A stretch of DNA of 64,000 nt from Paenibacillus tyrphae. GTDB lineage: Bacteria; Bacillota; Bacilli; Paenibacillales; NBRC-103111. Numbering within the stretch: position 1 is the stretch's first letter; each line of letters begins with the position of its first letter. The position numbers and the translations under genes were made by a program. The stretch lies in assembly GCF_024158745.1 (NCBI RefSeq), contig NZ_JAMZAW010000011.1:124001-188000 (forward strand), read 5' to 3'. Below the pieces are notes generated by a model that was not told the origin of the DNA, searched no databases, and was given only the letters and a program-made list of their open reading frames with translations. Positions 42,913 to 51,634 of the stretch are shown piece by piece.

Positions 42913-44550
42913 TTGCAGGTAGAAATAATGCAGTGGGATTCCGGCCAACCTTTGGCAGGCGATTATTCGGACCGTTTCGAAAAAGTAAGCGCGTTTTTCG
43001 ATTACAATCCTTCGGATGCCGACTGTTGGGAGGCGCGTGCGGCTTGGATCGACCGCGAGCGGATTCATGGAGCTGATCGCCAGCGGCTTGCGGAAACGCT
43101 GTACCGGTTCAACGAACGGGCGGGGGCTTCGCCGGAAGCGCTTCGTTCGATCGAGCTGCTTAAGGATTCCCGAACACTGTGTATCGTAGGAGGCCAGCAG
43201 GCCAGTTTGTTTACCGGACCGCTGCTCGTTATATACAAGGCGATTACGCTGATTAGGGCGGCCCGCGAAGCTTCGGAGAAGCTGGGTCGGCCGGTGGTGC
43301 CGGTATTTTGGATTGCCGGGGAAGATCATGATTTTGATGAAGTAAACCATGTGGCGGTTCTGACGGCGGATCAGCAGCTCCAGAAGATCAAGCTGCAGCA
43401 TCCGACCGGCTTGCGCACCTCCGTCAGCCGGACGCCAATCTCGCCGGAGCAGTGGGGCGAGGCGTTGGCTGCCTTTGAACAGACGCTTATGCCTACGGAG
43501 TTCAAAGAGGGGTTGATGGAAGCGCTGCGCTCGTCGATCGACGGGGCCGTCTCCCTGACGGACAGCTTTGCGCGCCTCCTCTCCGCTTGGTTCGGACGGG
43601 ACGGGCTTGTGCTGGTCGATTCGGACGCCCCGGAGCTGCGGCGGCTCGAAAGCCCGATGTTCCGCCGATTGACGGAGCAAAGCGGTTCGATTAACGAAGC
43701 GCTGCTGCAGGGGCAAGAAAAGCTGCAGGCAGTGGGATATGTACCGCAGGCGGACGTTGCTGGCAACGGCGCGAACTTATTCGTCTTCGACGAACAGGGC
43801 GAACGCATCCTGCTTTACGCGGACGCAGAAGGCGGCTACACGGACCGCAAGGGGGAACGCCGCTTCGGCCGGGAGCAGCTTTTGCAGTGGGCGGAGGAGG
43901 CCCCGGAGCGGCTGAGCAACAACGTGATGACGCGACCGCTGATGCAGGACTATTTATTCCCCGTACTCGGAACCGTATTGGGACCTTCGGAGATCGCTTA
44001 TTGGGCGCTGACGCGCGAAGCGTTTCATACGGTGGGCATGCGGATGCCGATCGTTCTTCCTCGTCTGGGCTTCACCCTTGTGGAAGGCACGATCCAGAAA
44101 AACATGCAGAAGTACGGGCTTGCCATCGACGATGCGCTGTACCGCTTGGATGAGAAGCAGCAGGCGTGGCTTCGGGAGCAAGACCAGCTTCAACTCGAAG
44201 CTCGCTTTGCCGAGGTGAAAGAGCAATTTCGCGCCAGCTACGAGCCGTTGATCGGAGCGATAGCCGCCATCAATCCCGGATTGCAAAAATTAGGCGAAAC
44301 GAATCTGGGGAAAATTATCGAGCAAATCGATTTCTTGCAGCACAAAGCGGATGACGGCCTTCGTGCGCAGTATGAGGCAGGGCTTCGGCAATTCGCCCGC
44401 ATCGGGCTCTCCGTGCTGCCTGACGGCAAGCCGCAGGAGCGGGTGTATAATCCGCTCGCGTATTTGAACAAATACGGCGACGGCTGGATGAGGGAACTCG
44501 TGGAAGTGCCTTTGCCACTGGACGGGAAGCATCGTATATGTTACATGTAA
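42913..44550 (+). CDS. bshC: Bacillithiol biosynthesis cysteine-adding enzyme BshC
   Basis: 545 residues from a TTG at 42913 (GGAAGGG 11 bases upstream; a GTG at 42901 is possible but sits directly on the ribosome site). Adds cysteine to GlcN-malate in the last step of bacillithiol synthesis. Family blocks seen: CIVGGQQASLFTGPLLVIYK near 92-111, FWIAGEDHDFDEVNH near 133-147, a middle VSLTDSFARLLSAWF and a C-terminal coiled coil with FLQHKADDGLRAQYEAGLRQ. Length is standard. Own promoter; ahcY follows after 37 bases, likely co-transcribed. Confidence 0.93.
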   Translation: MQVEIMQWDSGQPLAGDYSDRFEKVSAFFDYNPSDADCWEARAAWIDRERIHGADRQRLAETLYRFNERAGASPEALRSIELLKDSRTLCIVGGQQASLFTGPLLVIYKAITLIRAAREASEKLGRPVVPVFWIAGEDHDFDEVNHVAVLTADQQLQKIKLQHPTGLRTSVSRTPISPEQWGEALAAFEQTLMPTEFKEGLMEALRSSIDGAVSLTDSFARLLSAWFGRDGLVLVDSDAPELRRLESPMFRRLTEQSGSINEALLQGQEKLQAVGYVPQADVAGNGANLFVFDEQGERILLYADAEGGYTDRKGERRFGREQLLQWAEEAPERLSNNVMTRPLMQDYLFPVLGTVLGPSEIAYWALTREAFHTVGMRMPIVLPRLGFTLVEGTIQKNMQKYGLAIDDALYRLDEKQQAWLREQDQLQLEARFAEVKEQFRASYEPLIGAIAAINPGLQKLGETNLGKIIEQIDFLQHKADDGLRAQYEAGLRQFARIGLSVLPDGKPQERVYNPLAYLNKYGDGWMRELVEVPLPLDGKHRICYM

Positions 44551-44587
44551 TACGTAGAGAATTCATGATCCAAGGAGGACGTTACCG

Positions 44588-45853
44588 ATGGCAAGTACGA
44601 TCGACCGCAGCATTATCCGCGACATTGCGCTCGCGCCGGAAGGACATTTGAAGATCGATTGGGTGAACGCTCACATGCCGGTGCTTAACCGCATCCGCGA
44701 GCAATTCGAGAAGGAACAGCCGTTTAAAGGGCTGAAAGTCGCCATATCGCTTCACTTGGAAGCCAAAACGGCCTATTTGGCCAAAGTGGTTCAAGCCGGC
44801 GGCGCCGAAGTAACCATTTGCGGCAGCAATCCGCTGTCCACGCAGGACGACGTATGCGCGGCGTTGGTAGAGGACGGCATCACGGTATTCGCGAAGTACA
44901 ACCCGGAGCCAAAGGAATACAAGGAGCTGTTGATCAAGACGCTTGAAACCGAGCCGGATCTGATCATTGACGACGGCGGAGATTTGGTAACCATTCTCCA
45001 CTCCGAGCGCAAAGATCTGCTGAAAAACGTGCGCGGGGGCGCGGAAGAAACGACGACGGGCATTCTTCGCCTGAAATCGCTGGAGAAGGACGGCCAGCTC
45101 CAATTCCCGATGGTTGCGGTCAACGACGCGTTCTGCAAATACTTGTTCGATAACCGTTACGGTACGGGCCAATCCGTTTGGGACGGCATCAACCGGACGA
45201 CGAACCTCGTCGTTGCGGGGAAAACGGTCGTCGTCGTCGGCTACGGCTGGTGCGGCAAGGGCGTGGCAATGCGCGCCAAAGGGCTCGGCGCCAACGTCAT
45301 CGTGACGGAAATCGACGCCATCAAAGCGGTTGAAGCTTACATGGACGGCTTTGCGGTCATGCCGATGAGCGAAGCGGCCAAGGTGGGCGATTTCTTCGTA
45401 ACGGTAACGGGCAACCGGGACGTCATCCGCGGGGAGCATTACAAAGTCATGAAGGACGGAGCCATCCTGTCCAACGCCGGTCACTTCGACGTGGAAGTAA
45501 ACAAGCCGGAGCTGGAGGCCATGGCCGTATCCGTACGGACGGTTCGCCGCAACATCGAAGAGTACACGCTTCAAGACGGACGCAAATTTTACATTTTGGC
45601 TGAAGGACGTCTTGTCAACCTGGCTGCAGGCGACGGGCATCCGGCGGAAATCATGGACATGACGTTCGCACTTCAGGCGATGTCTCTGAAGTACGTGAAC
45701 GAGAACTACAAGCAAATCGGCCGCAAGGTCGTCAACGTGCCTTACGAGCTGGATGAGCAGGTGGCCCGCTTCAAGCTGGCTTCGCTCGGCATCGGCATCG
45801 ACACGCTGACCGAAGAGCAAAAAGCATACTTGGACAGCTGGGCGGAGCATTAA
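44588..45853 (+). CDS. ahcY: Adenosylhomocysteinase
   Basis: 421 residues. Hydrolyses S-adenosylhomocysteine to adenosine and homocysteine, clearing the methylation by-product. Seen: LHLEAKTAYLAKVVQAGGAE, DDGGDLVTILH, GGAEETTTGILRLK, and the NAD motif VVVVGYGWCGKGVAM near 209-223, plus GHFDVEV. It is the short form lacking the ~40-residue insertion of the eukaryotic/proteobacterial enzyme, as in thermophiles and archaea. Bacillus subtilis uses Pfs/LuxS instead, so this route is notable but not unique in Bacillota. AAGGAGG ribosome site; strong terminator follows. Confidence 0.93.
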   Translation: MASTIDRSIIRDIALAPEGHLKIDWVNAHMPVLNRIREQFEKEQPFKGLKVAISLHLEAKTAYLAKVVQAGGAEVTICGSNPLSTQDDVCAALVEDGITVFAKYNPEPKEYKELLIKTLETEPDLIIDDGGDLVTILHSERKDLLKNVRGGAEETTTGILRLKSLEKDGQLQFPMVAVNDAFCKYLFDNRYGTGQSVWDGINRTTNLVVAGKTVVVVGYGWCGKGVAMRAKGLGANVIVTEIDAIKAVEAYMDGFAVMPMSEAAKVGDFFVTVTGNRDVIRGEHYKVMKDGAILSNAGHFDVEVNKPELEAMAVSVRTVRRNIEEYTLQDGRKFYILAEGRLVNLAAGDGHPAEIMDMTFALQAMSLKYVNENYKQIGRKVVNVPYELDEQVARFKLASLGIGIDTLTEEQKAYLDSWAEH

Positions 45854-45870
45854 TCCGCATCCGGCTATCG

Positions 45871-45911
45871 AATCTCCCTTTGATGCAGCAGTGTCAAAGG
45901 GAGATTTTTTT
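45871..45911 (+). terminator. Terminator of bshC-ahcY
   Basis: Perfect 12-bp stem ATCTCCCTTTGA / TCAAAGGGAGAT, 10-base loop, then seven T. Confidence 0.9.
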
Positions 45912-46014
45912 GTTGAGAGTTGTCATAAAATTGAAACAATGGAAAACCTCTTCGCGTCTAGGGAATAACGCAGCGTTCAGCGGCTGTGGGTCAGACAAAG
46001 AAGGGGGAGGCAAT

Positions 46015-47118
46015 ATGCGAAAAGTAGGGGAAGGGACTGCGCCGAAGCAGCGCTTGCTGCGGCAGGTGCGTGGAGCCGGGGCGGTTCTGCTGCTGGCCGG
46101 ATGGCTTGCAGGCTGCAATGCCGTTTCATCCGATTCGACGGCTTCGGAAAAGTTGCCTGTCGGCGATCAGAAAATGGCGCAAAATGGCGGCGCAGAATCG
46201 CGTGCAAGCAAAGAAAGTCCTGCTGGCTCACCAGGCCAGGCGGCCGATTCGAATGCAGCGAAGCCTGCCGCAGGCGCAAGTTTGACGGGAGAAACGGCGC
46301 CTGAGACATCCGAGGCGTTCAACCGCAAAATCATCTACAAAGCAAATTTGGTCATGCAGGTGGATAAGTATCAAGAGGCGCAAGCGAAAATACACGAGGC
46401 GGTCAAGCAGTCGGGCGGCTACATTTTGCAGTTCAACGAGAATGCTTCTACTTTGGAAAAAAGCGGTACATTCGTCATCAAGGTACCGGCGACCGGCTTC
46501 CAATCGCTGCTGGCGCTGCTTGAACAGATTCAGCCGACGATGCAGAAAAACTTGCAGGGTCAGGATGTGACGGAGGAGTATGTCGATCTCGCCGCGCGTT
46601 TGAAAGCAAAGCAGGTCGTAGAGAGCCGGCTGATCGCTTTTATGGAAAAGGCTGCGAAAACCGACGAGCTGCTTGCTTTCTCCAACGAGCTTGGCAAGGT
46701 TCAGGAAGAAATCGAGCGAATTAAAGGGCGTATGCGGTACTTGGAGCAAAACGTAGCCATGTCGACCATCGAGCTGAAGCTGACGCAAAAAACTAGCTCC
46801 GCCGAGGTTATTCAGGCGCGCGGTCAGGAGCCGCTAGGGCAGCGGGCGGCAGAAGCGTTGAGCGGAACTTTGGCGGTACTCGGCGTTTTGCTTCAGTGGT
46901 TGTTCGTGTTTATGGCGGGGGCGCTCCCGGTAATCCTGCTGTTGATGTTGATCGGCATTCCCGTCTGGCTCCTGCGCAAACGGCGCAAGGAGAAGCTGGT
47001 GGACATTCGTGCGCGGCTGGCCGGGGACCCGCCGCCTGAGGCGCGGCCGTTCGAGCGTTCGTCCCTTCCGGAGCAAGCCGGGGAGAATACGGAACCGCCC
47101 CGGGACAAAACAGAATAA
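46015..47118 (+). CDS. DUF4349 lipoprotein
   Basis: 367 residues from ATG 46015 (GGGGGAGG 6-7 bases upstream; the frame is open to 45880 but lacks a ribosome site). Signal peptide with lipobox WLAGC (Cys about 34), an Ala/Ser/Gly-rich linker, then a DUF4349 domain: KIIYKANLVMQVDKYQEAQA, SGGYILQFNENASTLEKSG, ending in a coiled coil (EEIERIKGRMRYLEQNV). One membrane helix (about 291-322) and a charged cytosolic tail follow, an architecture seen with anti-sigma or surface proteins. Function is unknown. Flanked by terminators on both sides. Confidence 0.83.
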   Translation: MRKVGEGTAPKQRLLRQVRGAGAVLLLAGWLAGCNAVSSDSTASEKLPVGDQKMAQNGGAESRASKESPAGSPGQAADSNAAKPAAGASLTGETAPETSEAFNRKIIYKANLVMQVDKYQEAQAKIHEAVKQSGGYILQFNENASTLEKSGTFVIKVPATGFQSLLALLEQIQPTMQKNLQGQDVTEEYVDLAARLKAKQVVESRLIAFMEKAAKTDELLAFSNELGKVQEEIERIKGRMRYLEQNVAMSTIELKLTQKTSSAEVIQARGQEPLGQRAAEALSGTLAVLGVLLQWLFVFMAGALPVILLLMLIGIPVWLLRKRRKEKLVDIRARLAGDPPPEARPFERSSLPEQAGENTEPPRDKTE

Positions 47119-47121
47119 CCG

Positions 47122-47164
47122 AAAAAAATCCTGCGGTCGTCTATTGACGAAGCAGGATTTTTTG
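47122..47164 (+). terminator. Terminator before the mraZ cluster
   Basis: AAAAATCCTGC / GCAGGATTTTT stem, separating the DUF4349 gene from the division cluster. Confidence 0.85.
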
Positions 47165-47191
47165 TTAACGTGACGAATCATTACTGTACAA

Positions 47192-47227
47192 GTGGTGGAA
47201 AGTGGGGTAAAGTGGAGGAAAGGGGGT
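47192..47227 (+). promoter_or_regulatory. MraZ operator: four 10-base-spaced repeats
   Basis: GTGGTG (47192), GTGGGG (47202), GTGGAG (47212) and GGGGGT (47222), each followed by a four-base A-rich spacer (GAAA, TAAA, GAAA). This is the known MraZ-binding arrangement in front of mra clusters; the last repeat is degenerate and doubles as the mraZ ribosome site. I could not place a convincing -35/-10 pair upstream. Confidence 0.8.
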
Positions 47228-47235
47228 GGCGAGTG

Positions 47236-47673
47236 GTGTTCATGGGGGAGTATCAACATACTGTTGACGAAAAAGGCCGGATGATCGTGCCGGCCAAATT
47301 TCGCGAAGCCCTGGGAACATCATTCATCGTCACTCGCGGTCTGGACCAATGTTTATTCGTTTATCCCATGAACGAGTGGGCGGTGCTGGAGCAGAAGCTC
47401 AAAGCGCTGCCGCTCATGAAGTCTGACGCTCGCGCCTTTACCCGGTTCTTTTTCTCCGGCGCCACCGAATGCGAGCTGGACAAGCAGGGCAGGGTCAACC
47501 TGCCGAACAATCTGATCGAGCACGCCAAGCTGGAGAAAGATTGTGTCGTTATCGGCGTTTCCAATCGGGTGGAGATTTGGAGCAAGTCGATCTGGGAAAA
47601 CTACTTCCAGCAATCGGAGGAATCGTTTGCCGAAATTGCGGAGAAACTGGTCGATTTTAACTTTGATCTATAA
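47236..47673 (+). CDS. mraZ: Transcriptional regulator MraZ
   Basis: 145 residues from GTG 47236 (GGGGGTGG 6 bases upstream), beginning [20 protein letters not shown] as the Bacillus protein does; an ATG at 47242 and upstream codons are alternatives. Two SpoVT-AbrB-like repeats: residues ~5-50 and ~80-125 ([20 protein letters not shown]), forming a ring that binds tandem repeats. It represses its own dcw operon; the repeats lie directly upstream. Confidence 0.96.
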   Translation: MFMGEYQHTVDEKGRMIVPAKFREALGTSFIVTRGLDQCLFVYPMNEWAVLEQKLKALPLMKSDARAFTRFFFSGATECELDKQGRVNLPNNLIEHAKLEKDCVVIGVSNRVEIWSKSIWENYFQQSEESFAEIAEKLVDFNFDL

Positions 47674-47708
47674 CCCCCGGGAAAAGCCGGCGTAGGAGGA
47701 GCAGCAGG

Positions 47709-48665
47709 ATGTTTCATCATGTGACTGTACTTAAGCAAGAAGCAGTGGAAGGATTACATATAAAATCGGACGGCGTCTATGTCGATTGTACGCTTGGCGG
47801 AGCAGGACACAGCTACGAGATCGCTTCGCGACTCGGGCCGGAGGGCCTGCTTATCGCCTTCGATCAAGACGATGCGGCGCTAGCCAATGCCAGGGAACGG
47901 CTCGCTCCGGTCATGGACCGGGTGCAACTGATCCGCAGCAACTTTCGCCATTTGGAGCGGGAGCTTGCCCAAGTGCCGCGCGCTTTGCGAGACGGACGTC
48001 CGCAGGTGGACGGGATTTTGTTCGACTTGGGCGTGTCGTCTCCGCAGCTCGACGAGGCTGACCGCGGCTTCAGCTACAATCATGACGCCGAACTGGACAT
48101 GCGCATGGATCGGACGGCTCCGCTGACGGCGAAAGACATCGTCAACGATTGGCCGGAGCAGGAGATTGCGCAAATTTTGTTCGAGTATGGGGAAGAAAAG
48201 TTCTCGCGCCGTATCGCGGCGACAATAGCGGCCGCTCGCGCCAAGGCTCCGATCGAAACGACGGGACAACTCGTCGACTTGATCAAGGAATCGATACCCG
48301 CAGCGGCGAGGCGTACCGGACCGCATCCGGCCAAGCGCAGCTTTCAAGCGCTGCGGATCGCCGTGAACGACGAACTCGGCGCCTTCGAGGACGCGCTGGA
48401 GCAAACCATCCGTTGTCTGGCTCCGGGAGGCCGGGCTGCGGTCATTACCTTTCATTCGCTCGAAGACCGGATATGTAAACAAACGTTTTCCAAATATGTG
48501 GCCAAGTGCACGTGCCCGCCCGACTTTCCGATGTGCGTGTGCGGATCTGCCGGTATCGTTAAATTGGTGAACCGCAAGCCGATCGAAGCCGGGGCGGAAG
48601 AGCTCGAAGCGAATCCGCGCGCGCGCTCGGCCAAGCTGAGAATCGCGGAAAAACTGACGAACTGA
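47709..48665 (+). CDS. rsmH: 16S rRNA (cytosine(1402)-N4)-methyltransferase RsmH
   Basis: 318 residues (formerly MraW). SAM-binding motif [15 protein letters not shown] near 23-37, [21 protein letters not shown] near 98-118, and the C-terminal [15 protein letters not shown] typical of the family. Four Cys in [16 protein letters not shown] near 262-277. TAGGAGGAGCAGG precedes the ATG. Standard second gene of the cluster. Confidence 0.96.
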   Translation: MFHHVTVLKQEAVEGLHIKSDGVYVDCTLGGAGHSYEIASRLGPEGLLIAFDQDDAALANARERLAPVMDRVQLIRSNFRHLERELAQVPRALRDGRPQVDGILFDLGVSSPQLDEADRGFSYNHDAELDMRMDRTAPLTAKDIVNDWPEQEIAQILFEYGEEKFSRRIAATIAAARAKAPIETTGQLVDLIKESIPAAARRTGPHPAKRSFQALRIAVNDELGAFEDALEQTIRCLAPGGRAAVITFHSLEDRICKQTFSKYVAKCTCPPDFPMCVCGSAGIVKLVNRKPIEAGAEELEANPRARSAKLRIAEKLTN

Positions 48666-48678
48666 GGGGGAAAGCATC

Positions 48679-49128
48679 TTGCCGGCTTATATTCAAGGGA
48701 ATTTAGCAGTTGAACAGCGGACCGAGAACAAAGTCAAAGTCAAGGAAACGAAAAAGATCGTATACCGGAACAAAACGTTGCCGGTACAAGAAAAGCTGCT
48801 CTATTTGTTTACGGTTGCCGTCTGCGTCGTCGTTGCGGGTGTCATCATTTGGCGTTATGCGCAAATTTACGAGATGAGCTCCAGCATTCAAACCATTGAG
48901 AAGAAAATCGCCAACCTGGAAGCGGAGAACAGCATTCTTAAACAAAAGGTCGATGCGCTCTCCGATCATCAGCGTCTTGAGGAAGAAGCCCGTAGCCGCG
49001 GCTATAGCGTAGCGGATCCGAATCAGACGAAGCCCCAGGGATCAACCAAGTCTTCGGGACAAAGCGTTGCTTCCAAAACGCCTCCGGCTGGTGGAGCCGC
49101 ATCCAAAAAAACAAAGGATCAACCCTGA
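48679..49128 (+). CDS. ftsL: Cell division protein FtsL
   Basis: 149 residues from a TTG at 48679 with GAGGGGGAAA upstream. Bitopic membrane protein: basic cytosolic N-terminus, one membrane helix (about 41-60), then a leucine-zipper-type coiled coil (about 65-98, IEKKIANLEAENSILKQKVD) outside, and a Ser/Lys-rich tail. Binds DivIB and DivIC at the septum. Sequence is little conserved; identity rests on topology and position between rsmH and pbpB. Confidence 0.85.
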   Translation: MPAYIQGNLAVEQRTENKVKVKETKKIVYRNKTLPVQEKLLYLFTVAVCVVVAGVIIWRYAQIYEMSSSIQTIEKKIANLEAENSILKQKVDALSDHQRLEEEARSRGYSVADPNQTKPQGSTKSSGQSVASKTPPAGGAASKKTKDQP

Positions 49129-49157
49129 TCTGTCCGTTGGAATAGGGAGGATATACG

Positions 49158-51560
49158 ATGACAAAAAAGGTAAAATTGCGTTCGTTAATCATCGGGGGGG
49201 GATTCACCCTCCTTTTTGTTGTCCTGATCACCCGCATCTATTGGGTGCAAGTCGTCGATGGCGCCAGACTGGTCACGGAGGTTAAAGACAATCAATGGTC
49301 GAAAGAGAAGGCCATTCAGCCGGTCCGCGGCAGTATTTTTGACCGGTACGGCAAGGTGCTTGCGGAAGATTCCCCGGCGTTCACCCTGGCCTTGGTTCCC
49401 AAGACGATTAAAGACAATAATAATCAGGAAGAAATTGTAAAAGGTTTGGCGAGTATTTTGGCGGGCTCCGGCGATCCCGCGATCATCCCGGCGCTGGAAG
49501 ACAAAATCCGCAAGCGCTTGGAAACCAAGCGGGAATGGACGCTGAAGGACCAGATTGAAATCCGCAACGAAGGCTGGAAGATCGACACGGAGACGGCCGA
49601 TAAAATCAATAAATTCGTGCAAGATTTGCAGTCGAAACTTCCCAAAAAGAACACGCCGGTAGGTATTGTGCTTGTACCCGAAATCAAGAGGTTTTATCCG
49701 GCAGGCCAGTTGGCCGCCCATCTGATCGGTTACAGCAATAAGGAAGGCAAGCCGGTGATGGGGATCGAAGCCCAGCTCGACAACTATTTGAAAGGCGTTC
49801 CGGGCTTTCTGAACTATGAAAAAGACCGCTACGGCGTTGAGCTGACGGGTTCGAAAAGCCGGTACCAGCCTGCAGTGAACGGCAGCAACGTACAGTTGAC
49901 CATCGATAAAAACATTCAATTTTACATCGAGAGTGCGCTGCAGAAGACGTATGACAAATGGCATCCGAAAAGTCTTACCGCGATTGCGGTCGATCCGAAA
50001 ACAATGGAAATTCTTGGGCTTGCGAACATGCCGACGTTTAATCCGAATAAATACGGTGAAACGAAAAACCAATCGGATTTCATCAATCATGCCGTAGCCT
50101 CGCAATATGAACCGGGCTCGACGTTCAAGATTGTTGCCCTGGCGGCAGCGGTACAGGAAGGCGTATTTTTTCCGGAAGACAAATATCAGTCCGGCAAAAT
50201 TATCGTAGCGGACCGCGAGCTGCACGACCACAACGTCGTCGGTTGGGGCAGAATTTCGTACCTTGAGGGTCTGAAACGTTCAAGTAACGTAGCGTTCGTG
50301 AAGCTTGGTCTCGAGAAGCTTGGGCCGGACAAGCTGCGGCAGTATATCGATAATTTTGGATTCGGCGCCAAGACGGGCGTCGATATCCCCGGTGAAGTTG
50401 CGGGCCGAGTCAAAATGCAGTATGCGCCGGAGTACGCAACGGCGACCTACGGTCAAGGGTTAACCAGCACCATGATCCAGCAAACAGCGGCTTACGCTGC
50501 GATTGCAAACGGCGGCAAGCTGATGTGGCCGCATGTCATCAAGCAGATCACGAACCCGGACACGGGGGAAGTCATCGAGAAGTACGACCCGAAGGTTATC
50601 CGCGAGGTCGTAACGCCGGAGACGGCAAAACAGGTTGGCGAATATTTAGAGCAGGTCGTGTCGGACCAGGAGAAAGGAACGGGACGCAAGGCATATATCG
50701 AGGGCTACCGGGTAGCAGGCAAGACAGGTACCGCAAACTTCGTGCTGCCGGGTCAAGTCAAATATGCTGATGGACGATGGATGGTTTCCTTCATCGGCTA
50801 CGCGCCTCTGGAGGACCCGCAGATATTAGTAGCCATTATGGCAGACGATCCCGATCTCGGCGGCAACTATCATTTGGGGAGCGATGTAACCGCACCTGCT
50901 TTTAAAGAAATCGTATCGCAATCGCTGCGGTCTATGGGAATTGCGCCGAGCACCACCGTGCAGCAAACCTCCCAGCCGACGGAAAAAGCGCCGCAGGGCA
51001 AGATGCCGGATCTGACCGATCAGTCGTTGGACGAGGCCAAAGCGGCCATGAACAAGTTCGGCATTTCCGTCGAGCCGATCGGTCAAGGGCCGAAGGTCAT
51101 CTCCCAATCTCCGCTGCCAGGTACCGAAATCGGCGGGGCGCAGCGAATGTATGTACTGATGCAGGAGGGCGAGGATGTTCCGGTGCCTAACTTGTCCGGG
51201 AAATCGCTTCGCGATGCCTTGGAGGTATGCTCTTTCCTTAAGGTTCGCTGCCAGTCGACCGGCGAAGGGTATGTGTCGGATCAGGCGCTGGAAGGCTCCG
51301 GCGATTCGCGGGTGCTCACTTTGCAGTTGAAATCGTATAAGGATCTGCAGGAAACTGCGGTAGCCGGCAAGACGGACAAGTCCGACAAGTCGGATAAATC
51401 CGATAAATCGGGCAAATCCGATAAAACGACGAAGGCGGATTCGTCCTCGGCCAAGACAACGGGCGACAGCGGAAAGTCAACCGCCGGCAAGAAGAATACC
51501 GACTCCGTTAAGCAAACTGCCGACGGCGGGTCCAAAAAAACGGCATCGGCGCAGCCATAG
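49158..51560 (+). CDS. pbpB: Penicillin-binding protein 2B-type transpeptidase with two PASTA domains
   Basis: 800 residues. Division transpeptidase. N-terminal membrane helix (about 8-28), PBP dimerisation domain (IQPVRGSIFDRYGKVLAEDS at 56), then the transpeptidase with active-site GSTFK (~320), SSN (~374) and AGKTGTAN (~519). Two PASTA domains follow (about 614-672 and 674-732). The tail (about 738-800) is unusual: tandem Ser-Asp-Lys triplets, then Ser/Lys/Thr-rich. PASTA 2 has two Cys in EVCSFLKVRC. Followed by spoVD, as in Bacillus. Confidence 0.93.
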   Translation: MTKKVKLRSLIIGGGFTLLFVVLITRIYWVQVVDGARLVTEVKDNQWSKEKAIQPVRGSIFDRYGKVLAEDSPAFTLALVPKTIKDNNNQEEIVKGLASILAGSGDPAIIPALEDKIRKRLETKREWTLKDQIEIRNEGWKIDTETADKINKFVQDLQSKLPKKNTPVGIVLVPEIKRFYPAGQLAAHLIGYSNKEGKPVMGIEAQLDNYLKGVPGFLNYEKDRYGVELTGSKSRYQPAVNGSNVQLTIDKNIQFYIESALQKTYDKWHPKSLTAIAVDPKTMEILGLANMPTFNPNKYGETKNQSDFINHAVASQYEPGSTFKIVALAAAVQEGVFFPEDKYQSGKIIVADRELHDHNVVGWGRISYLEGLKRSSNVAFVKLGLEKLGPDKLRQYIDNFGFGAKTGVDIPGEVAGRVKMQYAPEYATATYGQGLTSTMIQQTAAYAAIANGGKLMWPHVIKQITNPDTGEVIEKYDPKVIREVVTPETAKQVGEYLEQVVSDQEKGTGRKAYIEGYRVAGKTGTANFVLPGQVKYADGRWMVSFIGYAPLEDPQILVAIMADDPDLGGNYHLGSDVTAPAFKEIVSQSLRSMGIAPSTTVQQTSQPTEKAPQGKMPDLTDQSLDEAKAAMNKFGISVEPIGQGPKVISQSPLPGTEIGGAQRMYVLMQEGEDVPVPNLSGKSLRDALEVCSFLKVRCQSTGEGYVSDQALEGSGDSRVLTLQLKSYKDLQETAVAGKTDKSDKSDKSDKSGKSDKTTKADSSSAKTTGDSGKSTAGKKNTDSVKQTADGGSKKTASAQP

Positions 51561-51634
51561 CTTGTTCTAACCCCTGGTTGTCCTGAATAGGGATGATATG
51601 AAACGATTCTCTTTCAGGAAGGGGAAGAGCGGGC

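Noticed and set aside
44551-44587. SAH or SAM riboswitch before ahcY
   Set aside because: The gap is only 37 bases, too short for any known class.
44582-45850. A 422-codon open frame antisense to ahcY (and similar long antisense frames over pgpH, thiI, oppA and pbpB)
   Set aside because: They mirror strong plus-strand genes, have Arg/His/Phe-rich composition and no ribosome sites. They are codon-bias shadows.
51373-51428. Short tandem repeat as a possible CRISPR-like array
   Set aside because: It is in frame inside pbpB, encodes SDK triplets and has no spacers.
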